From assembly GCA_933228895.1 (NCBI GenBank), contig OW121856.1:20787805-20851804 (forward strand): 64,000 bases of DNA, written 5' to 3'. The stretch is from Platycnemis pennipes. Lineage: Eukaryota > Arthropoda > Insecta > Odonata > Platycnemididae. Shown piece by piece: positions 57,706 to 64,000 of this stretch (its first letter is position 1; each line of letters begins with the position of its first letter). Under the pieces are notes generated by a model. The model saw only the letters and a program-made list of their open reading frames with translations. It had not been told where the DNA came from and ran no database searches. Made by a program: the position numbers and the translations under genes.

Positions 57706-57905
57706 GAGTGTTTATAGAAAGGATGGAGAAGATAATAAATTACGATGATGTTTTGAAAGACGTGATTGAGAGAAGAATGTTGGGTAAGCGGGGAAGAGGG
57801 AGGAGAAGAACGATTTAGCTAGGATAAAATGATAGGAGGTATGAGGAGCTGCAGAGGGTCATCGTGAGAAATGATGCGGTTAGTGAAATATTAAATAACC
57901 ATTAG
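57706..57905 (+). pseudogene. LINE RT C-terminal remnant
   Basis: The frame reads VIERRMLGKRGRGRRRTI, a stop, then RRYEELQRVIVRNDA. The G-K-R-G-R-G-R-R-R block followed by a YxELxR-type end is usual in the extreme C-terminus of RTE-like and related LINEs. Short and damaged, so the clade is uncertain. Confidence 0.5.
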
Positions 57906-58079
57906 ACATACGTTTACAGGTAGAAAGCTAATAATAGCCTATAGAAAAGTACGAATTTGTTCACATACGCAGTTCAGCTCGTGTTTTCATCATATTTATA
58001 AAATATTATCAATTCTATGTAAGTATTTTAAAGCGATACTTCTGTTGCTCAATAGTGCTACGTGCCACTGCTATGCGGG

Positions 58080-58700
58080 CGATGGTTGCCTAAGTGAATT
58101 ACGGTCAGTGCCCCACGAAAGTGAAAATTAGTGGTATTAGGCATGCAAGAGCGGAGCCTTGGGGAAATGACGACATCGATAAACAGCGCCTCAGACTAGA
58201 TACGCTTTCTCCCCGATGCCTCCTTCTTCCTCGGGAGCGTGAGGGGTTAAAAGGGTTACCGATTGCGGAGGAAGGGTGTTGTTTGCCCTCGCGGAGCGGT
58301 CCCCTCGGGAGCCGCACCCGGCGCGTCTTCGATTGACTCAAGCGCGCATTCCCGAACGGCATCCATTGGGTGTGGCGTCCGCCTCACCCTCAGCTCCGTG
58401 GACCGCATGATTTTATCAAAGGATTAGTAATTGCGCGCCGTCAGTCGCGACCGAATTAATTCCCCCAGGAGTAAAGTAAAAGCCGCTCGCAGTTTGTTCT
58501 TTCCGTCTTGATTATTCGTCTCTCGCGGTTCGAGCGATAATTCTCTCCCGACTGGAGTGTCGCTAAATGAAGCGCCATAAATTCGCAGTTATGTGCGACG
58601 AACTGTATATCGTGCGAGTTCTGGATGCCATCCAAGGAGATATTGCGGACGCTCTTATCCATTTAATTTCCTTGTGGAATAACTCCTGCCCCTTGTGCCT
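58080..58700. other. GC-rich island
   Basis: CpG-bearing sequence, richest at 58,190-58,400. Frames of 65-85 codons on both strands overlap, without domain. Confidence 0.35.
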
Positions 58701-60544
58701 TTTATGATGAGTGTAAGCGCAAGGTGATACTTGAGTCTCAGTTCTTGAATTACAACCCACAATAGTGCATTATGCTCCATTTCACCAGAGTTATGAGAGA
58801 TAGCCCATGTAACTCTTTTACGATAGGCCTATAAATCCTTTTGATAGTATCGCTGAGATAAATAAGCAAGAGAAGATTTACATGAATGTAACAACTTTGA
58901 GAAGTTGAACTCTTTTCTTCTACACATATGACTTCAACTGGAACATTCTAGATAAGATCGTTTAATCATCTCGAATTTTCCTTAAGCTGGAGTTGAAACG
59001 GAATAAGAATTAAAAGGCTGCTGTAAAAAGGTTAAATAACATTTGTAATCCCCGATATTCTATGCACGTTTGATTATGAAAAGTTGTAATTGTGTAGAAA
59101 AGCTATCGATATGAAAGATTGAAACTACCAACGCCTCCTTTTCCTCTTAATTTGCCATATAGGACTAATAATTTCGAGATCGAGGGCTATTTTTTCGGCT
59201 GATTTCCTTAAATCCCATGGAACATATCACATAAAAACTGAAATCCCTCCCCTGCTCGATAATAGTTGCTATGATTATCTCTTAAACTTTCGTTTGAAAT
59301 TAAACCTTCAATCCACGAATCTGACCTCAGAGTGAATAACTTAGCACCCAAAAGTTTTATACTATCAGAAATGGGATGATTAAATTTTGGCAATTTTGAA
59401 ACTGGATATTACCTTTTCAGGATATATTGATAGCATATTTTTCGCTTCATTTGTTAATTCACAATATGGGGGAAATGCGAAAGCCATATTCGCAGACATT
59501 TCACGTGAACTTTAAATAAAAAGTATGTTAAATGCGTTAGGTTTTATTTTCTTGGCCTGAAAAATTAATAAATACATGCACCTATTTTGAGATATTCTCA
59601 AGGTCACGTTGTAAGCGCACCACTCTCTTTGCTTTTCCTCCGGGTTGTTACTGTTTTGCGCCTCAAGCAAGCGATAACGCCCGTTTGTTAGAAGTTAATT
59701 ATCGAATGTGAACTTTATTCTGTCAAACTTACTTCAAAGTTATCGATTCATTGATTTTTGGGCTCAATAAGTTTCAAGAAAAATATTTTCGTTTATTGAA
59801 GTACATTGACTTTAAAACTTCCTAAGTAACCTTCTAAAAGTTTTGTGGTTTTCTCAAACATTTTTCTCTCTCTCTGTATGTTCATTTCAGTCTTAGCATG
59901 TGGAAAAGAAAGATATTCTTTCCGCGGAAGGTAGGCATGCTTATATTTTGATTTTTATATCCTTATACTTTTTATTCAGAGCATATACGTAGCTTCAACA
60001 AATCCTATCTGATTGTTGCAAAACGTTTAGAGTTAAATACTATAATATCATGATTAAGGCCCTCACAAATTTTATTTGTAATACGATTAAATTGTCCTAT
60101 CATCCGAAATCTTTGAACGCCGAGTCGGGCAATGTCCCGGGGGTCCCGGGTCATCCCCCCTCCCTCCTCATCACCCTAAATGGCATTTTCGTACGCTCTG
60201 TGTACTTTGTCCCTACTGAGAAAAAATGATCAACTCAATTCTTCGTTTGCTGGATCGACGAATGGCTCTTCACCTCGGGAATGTAGACATGAGTCTTATG
60301 AAAATTAATTTTCCAAGTGATTACTTACCCGTGAATATAAAAACATGTAGATTCTGCTACGACTTTTTATTATGTTCAGGGTGCATCTCACCCACAAAGA
60401 GTGCATCTACCCTGTGACTGGGCTAACTAGTAGAATGGCAAGCTAGAAGGTCTTTCCTCAGGGTCTACCTCCACTCCATGCAAGCTCTTTTTTTTGTTTT
60501 CACGCCTCCAAAAAGGGCCGATTATGATTGGTACTCCTTGAATT
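58701..60544. other. No feature recognised
   Basis: AT-rich, no gene identified. A small CCCGGGGGTCCCGGG motif lies near 60,138-60,152. Confidence 0.35.
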
Positions 60545-60559
60545 CCTTAGAGCCCAGTA

Positions 60560-60690
60560 GCTCCAGATGTTGGGTGGTCACCCGTGCACGCGTGGAGCAA
60601 TCATCAGACGGAATAAACAATTTCCGGGTCTCACCGCTTGGAGGCCGACGGTCCGGATTCGTACCCCATATCATCTCGTTTAACATTCAT
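60560..60690 (+). mobile_element. Possible tRNA-derived SINE
   Basis: GTGGTCACCCGTGCACGCGT, and 60 bases later CGGTCCGGATTCGTACCCC, have the spacing of an A-box/B-box pair. Both boxes are imperfect. Confidence 0.35.
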
Positions 60691-60839
60691 ATCTATATTA
60701 TTTATTATCATTATTATTACTTGGGCTTTAGTCCAAGGATTCGTTTACTATAGCTCTCAATTATATGCTGATCCATGCCATATACTTTATGTCCTACGTA
60801 ACATACAACACTAGTTTTTTTCCCCAGTTACTTCTTGAC

Positions 60840-61330
60840 TCATCCTTGTTGTATTGCTTTTTGGGTTTTCCTTGTGCCACTTCTACGTCAATTTTATTCT
60901 CAATTATGCTTTCCACATGTTAATTCTGCCTCAGAATGTGCCCAAGTCACCGTGTACTTCTTTGGCGTACGGTTCTCCATAGTGTCTTTTCTTCTTCTAC
61001 TATTCTCTAAATCTCGTTTCTCACTTTGTCCGTCCATCTGATCTTTAGTATTCTACTCCAACATCAGGTTTCGTAGACATCTTTTGTAATCAGCAAATGG
61101 TCCATGCTTAATTTTTTGTTTTTAGTTAATATGTGTCTCTATGCTTCTTCTTCCTTCATACGTTGAGTGGCGACCTGGTCCTTGCTGAACTGGTAGATCC
61201 TTCTTTTTTTATTGCAGTCCATTCTACATTTTCGCATTTTTTGGATCATCCAATTCCAATCGAGGTTGTCGAATGCCTTCTCCGAATCCCCGATCTTGCA
61301 CTTGACACCCTAACATGCTGTACCATTCCC
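60840..61330 (-). pseudogene. Degenerate RTE-like reverse transcriptase
   Basis: On the minus strand, motif A reads SEKAFDNLDWNWMI (about 61,240-61,285), preceded by damaged sequence. The C-terminal block at about 61,025-61,075 corresponds to the MLKIKW-type region (KIRWTDK-like after frame change). Much of the palm domain between them is deleted. It is older than the copy at 12.9 kb. Confidence 0.65.
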
Positions 61331-61879
61331 AGTACACTCCACCCAGAGATCCTATTAGGGTATTATTTAACCTCCGGAGTCTAGGAACGTCCGCGGAACT
61401 AACTTATTATAAGTGAAGTAAACTGTGAAAAATATAAGAGTAGAATACCTCGAATATAATCCTTTGCCGGTTTAATTGCACTAGCTTTAGTCCCTACGTA
61501 GTCCTCCTTCGAGAACAAGGAATCACGGGTGTCCTAGTTTTGCCCCGATAGTGTGCAACTGGGGCTTTTACTGCTTTTAGAATGAAACATCCGGAGCATT
61601 CGAAGCTGACAATTCTTGCTTTCATGTCTCCGTTACTTCTGACCAAGAATTTTAATATATATATATTGCCAGAAATTGTTATATTTTTGGGTCATAGACT
61701 ATCACAGTCTCGGCCGGGGGTCCAAGTCTCGTACCATTATGTCGTTGCATGGACGAAACTGGTGCCGTTCGGTCCATTGAAAGGTGTTTGGATGATAGAA
61801 CCTCGGATTGAAGCAGGATATTTTCTGAGAAAAAACTGGCCGAAAGTCAAGGGAATCACGTTTCCTCGTGTCCTATACG
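61331..61879. other. No feature recognised
   Basis: A 123-codon frame at 61,582-61,953 shows no domain or family resemblance. I do not call it a gene. Confidence 0.35.
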
Positions 61880-62730
61880 CTCAGAGGGCTGTGTATCATG
61901 TAAACTCCTTAATCGGCAGCTTCCGTCGGGCTGTATGCAAAGCCTCCACTTGAAGAAGCGGGCTCAAGAGACGGAGAGCTGCCCTCAGCGGGGGTGGATG
62001 AGGGAGGGTTTTCATAAACAACCCTCTCGCAGTCGGCAGCGGCGTATTCGCCTCCGGGTGGGCGAGGGTTTTCCCCGGAGGAGGCGCGAGAAAGGCAAGG
62101 GGCGATGATGGCTTGTGGAAAATCCGGGTGGAGGGGATCTTCCGGAGGGAAAGAAGGGGATGAAGTGTGAGCGAAGGAGATATATGCGTGCGAGGGAAGG
62201 GAGAGAATAGGAATAAGGCGAATAATATGCGAAGGGGTGTGAGGTAACGCGGCAAGGCCCTCTCTTTTTTGTCGCTGCGGCAACGCCAATGCGTTAATTT
62301 GGATTAAACGGCTCACGAGATCTCACGATGGATGGAGCCACTGGGCTTACCCCGGAGTTGCGTGGGCGCGTGTTTCAGGAGTTGGCGGAGGGTGGGAAAG
62401 GGAAGTTGGTTTGGGGGATGGGAATCCGGATGCGCTTGCGAGATGGAAGCCATTGGGGGAGGGGTGATGGATGGAGAGGGGAGGGTCTGGGAGGTCGGTT
62501 CCGGAAAGAAGAAGAAGAGATCCCGCTGAGTGGAAGTTAAGGAGGGGTCCCTGCGTCCATTTCAGCATTTTAGATCAGGGTACTTCCCGCACGGCAGCAC
62601 TAGGGTCGGGATGTGGGCCGTCAAACTTGTTTAACCCTTCTGCCTATTTGGTAGAGGGCGCTTATTTGCGGGAAATTTTACGGATGGTGCCTTCGCAACT
62701 TTTTGGCCCTGGTCAAGAAACCTAACTTGA
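61880..62730. other. GC-rich island, purine-rich on the plus strand
   Basis: About 0.85 kb with G-rich runs. Several overlapping frames of 65-135 codons on both strands reflect the skewed composition. No domain is recognised. Confidence 0.35.
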
Positions 62731-63165
62731 GCGATTACTCTTAATTGTCTTTTAATTTAGGTTATTGCCCTAATTAAGACCCTAATGAATTTCCCTAGAA
62801 ATGAAAGTTGCCGCTTTCTTTATTCTAAGTGTTTTGATAAATGAGAGAGGGAAATCAAGTAATATTTGTCAATACACACCATTTATCAGGTACACCCCGA
62901 CTAATTTCAACACTTTTGTGTCATTCCCAAGGGGTAATACAAAACTTTTCAGTGAGGAGATCATATTTATAGCTTATTGGACCGGGGGGGAAGGGTTTTT
63001 TGTGTGGGAATATGCGGGGAATATAGGGGAGAGAAGGATATAACTAAGGTAAGGAAGCTAATTTCAGTTAAGGAAGCTAAGGTTGAAGCATCGTGCAAAC
63101 GGACAGCTTACTCGAACCTTATGCGGGAAGAGGGACAGGAATTAGGTGGAAAGGATTGAAAATTG
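62731..63165. other. No feature recognised
   Basis: No gene identified. The unit GTAAGGAAGCTAA(TTTCA) is roughly repeated at 63,050-63,080. Confidence 0.35.
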
Positions 63166-63169
63166 CCAT

Positions 63170-63256
63170 GGGGAAAAGGTTTTCTGGTTTGGGAATCGAA
63201 CTGCGGATCTTTGAATTGACGGTTCAATTCGCAGATCCCTACGCTACCTAGGATTC
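63170..63256 (-). mobile_element. tRNA-derived SINE, minus strand
   Basis: On the minus strand it reads TAGGTAGCGTAGGGATCTGC (A-box-like) and later GCAGTTCGATTCCCA (B-box). It is similar throughout to the plus-strand copy at 63,400-63,490. Confidence 0.65.
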
Positions 63257-63271
63257 CCACGCTACTCAGAG

Positions 63272-63385
63272 TGGGAATCTACATCTACACAATACCCTGC
63301 AAGCTACCATAAAAGTCTGTGATGGGTGAATTCCCACCAAATATGTATTACATATCATGCATAAAAAGGATTTGTAATTATATTA
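63272..63385 (-). mobile_element. CR1/L2-like LINE 3' end
   Basis: A CTACATCTACACAATACCCTG edge, then a diverged stem-loop and CATATCATGCATAAAAAGG, as in the copy at 1.2 kb. It lies between two SINEs in opposite orientation. Confidence 0.75.
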
Positions 63386-63399
63386 AGTCCTAACTTCAG

Positions 63400-63490
63400 G
63401 GTAGCGTAGTGGTCTACGCATTTTCCCGTCAATCCAAAGGTCCGTCGATTCCCGAGCCAGGAAACCTTTCTCCTCTGGCAGTTTTAGCAC
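63400..63490 (+). mobile_element. tRNA-derived SINE, plus strand
   Basis: GGGTAGCGTAGTGGTCTACG resembles an A-box region, and GGTCCGTCGATTCCCG a slightly damaged B-box, at tRNA-like spacing. AGGAAACCTTTCTCC follows. Likely transcribed by RNA polymerase III when young. Confidence 0.7.
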
Positions 63491-64000
63491 ATTTACGAGC
63501 TCTGTATAGCGGGACATGAAATCTTATAGGCAGAGGGAGAACTGTGCAATGCTACCAAGTTGTTAAACAAACTCTTTCGAAAATTTTAGACCAGCATTCA
63601 TTCGGGTTGCATCCACTCAGGTGAAGGCGTACTCAAGCTCTCCTCTGGCTTCCTCATCCTTCACCAGAGGAATCCAGCGGGATATCTGGCGAAACTCTTG
63701 TGATGAAATAACAACGTACGCCGGACGCAACACGAAAGAAAGCTGGTCTCAACAGTTCAACGTCGCGGAAACAGGAGATTGAAGATACTTACAAAATAGC
63801 TTGGCATATGACACGAAAGTATTTAAACCGGTCGGAATGTACCGAATAAATGTTGTAAAAATTTACAGGGTCTACTTCATTTCACAATCCAATATGCACT
63901 TCCACAAAGTAAGCTCACGAGCCATTGATGATAATGAGAAATGAGGCTGTGACTCGCTCACTCCAAGCAATGTCGGGGGCGTGGGAGGGCCACGTGCGAA
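63491..64000. other. No feature recognised
   Basis: No gene or repeat identified up to the window edge. Confidence 0.35.

Noticed and set aside
61909..62316. 135-codon and 119-codon frames on the minus strand
   Set aside because: Overlapping frames in purine-skewed GC-rich DNA, without a domain.
1..64000. CRISPR array, operons or bacterial-type regulatory sites
   Set aside because: No regularly spaced direct repeats with spacers and no compact gene arrangement. The retroelements and composition are eukaryotic.

Overview
This window is non-coding, repeat-rich nuclear DNA from an arthropod, most probably an insect. It is AT-rich, has no operons or ribosome-binding sites, and shows no convincing host exon. 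Every reading frame I can recognise belongs to a transposable element: BEL/Pao, RTE-clade LINE, CR1/L2-group LINE, pogo/Tigger-like and hAT-like. Species cannot be fixed from the sequence alone.

Centre (12.6-25.3 kb). A long RTE-type LINE lies on the minus strand: 3' end at 12,878, endonuclease start near 21,190, possible 5' leader to about 21,570. A BEL/Pao LTR retrotransposon (15,297-20,836) has inserted into its endonuclease domain. The BEL/Pao copy has two 364-bp LTRs that read as identical, a perfect 5-bp target duplication (CATTC), a primer site matching the tRNA-Tyr 3' end, and one open 1,491-codon gag-pol frame. That frame stops at the start of the integrase core. The insertion is therefore young but the copy cannot supply a complete integrase. 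To its right, a 64-bp inverted repeat flanks an AT-rich block that holds the wreck of a pogo/jerky-type transposase.

Left part (0-12.6 kb). A pogo/Tigger-type non-autonomous element (836-2,299, TA duplication) contains a CR1/L2-like LINE fragment and a 98-bp hairpin. Further 3' ends of the same LINE family follow, with a tRNA-SINE half, two fold-back palindromes (6.5 and 12.6 kb) and a three-unit tandem repeat at 9.0 kb.

Right part (25-64 kb). This is mostly featureless AT-rich sequence with old LINE debris at 32.0, 33.0, 35.4, 38.9, 39.4, 42.5, 57.7, 60.9 and 63.3 kb. There is a 912-bp fold-back element (42,805-43,716), a roughly 650-bp element with 90-bp inverted ends (51.8-52.5 kb), and an hAT-like element (44,698-46,840) with a perfect 8-bp target duplication that itself carries a CR1/L2-like LINE insertion. 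Eight GC-rich islands of about 0.2-1 kb (7.3, 37.7, 48.0, 49.6, 53.7, 56.1, 58.1 and 61.9 kb) have no recognisable coding content. They may be regulatory or conserved non-coding sequence of a large intron or intergenic region, but this is inference.

The elements do not work together as a pathway. They are layers of insertions whose order can be read from what interrupts what: the RTE is older than BEL/Pao, the hAT is older than its LINE, and the Tigger-like element is older than its LINE. I see no CRISPR array, rRNA, intact tRNA gene or new enzymatic system. The most informative objects are the integrase-truncated yet fresh BEL/Pao copy, the large fold-backs, and the stem-loop shared by the LINE 3' ends.
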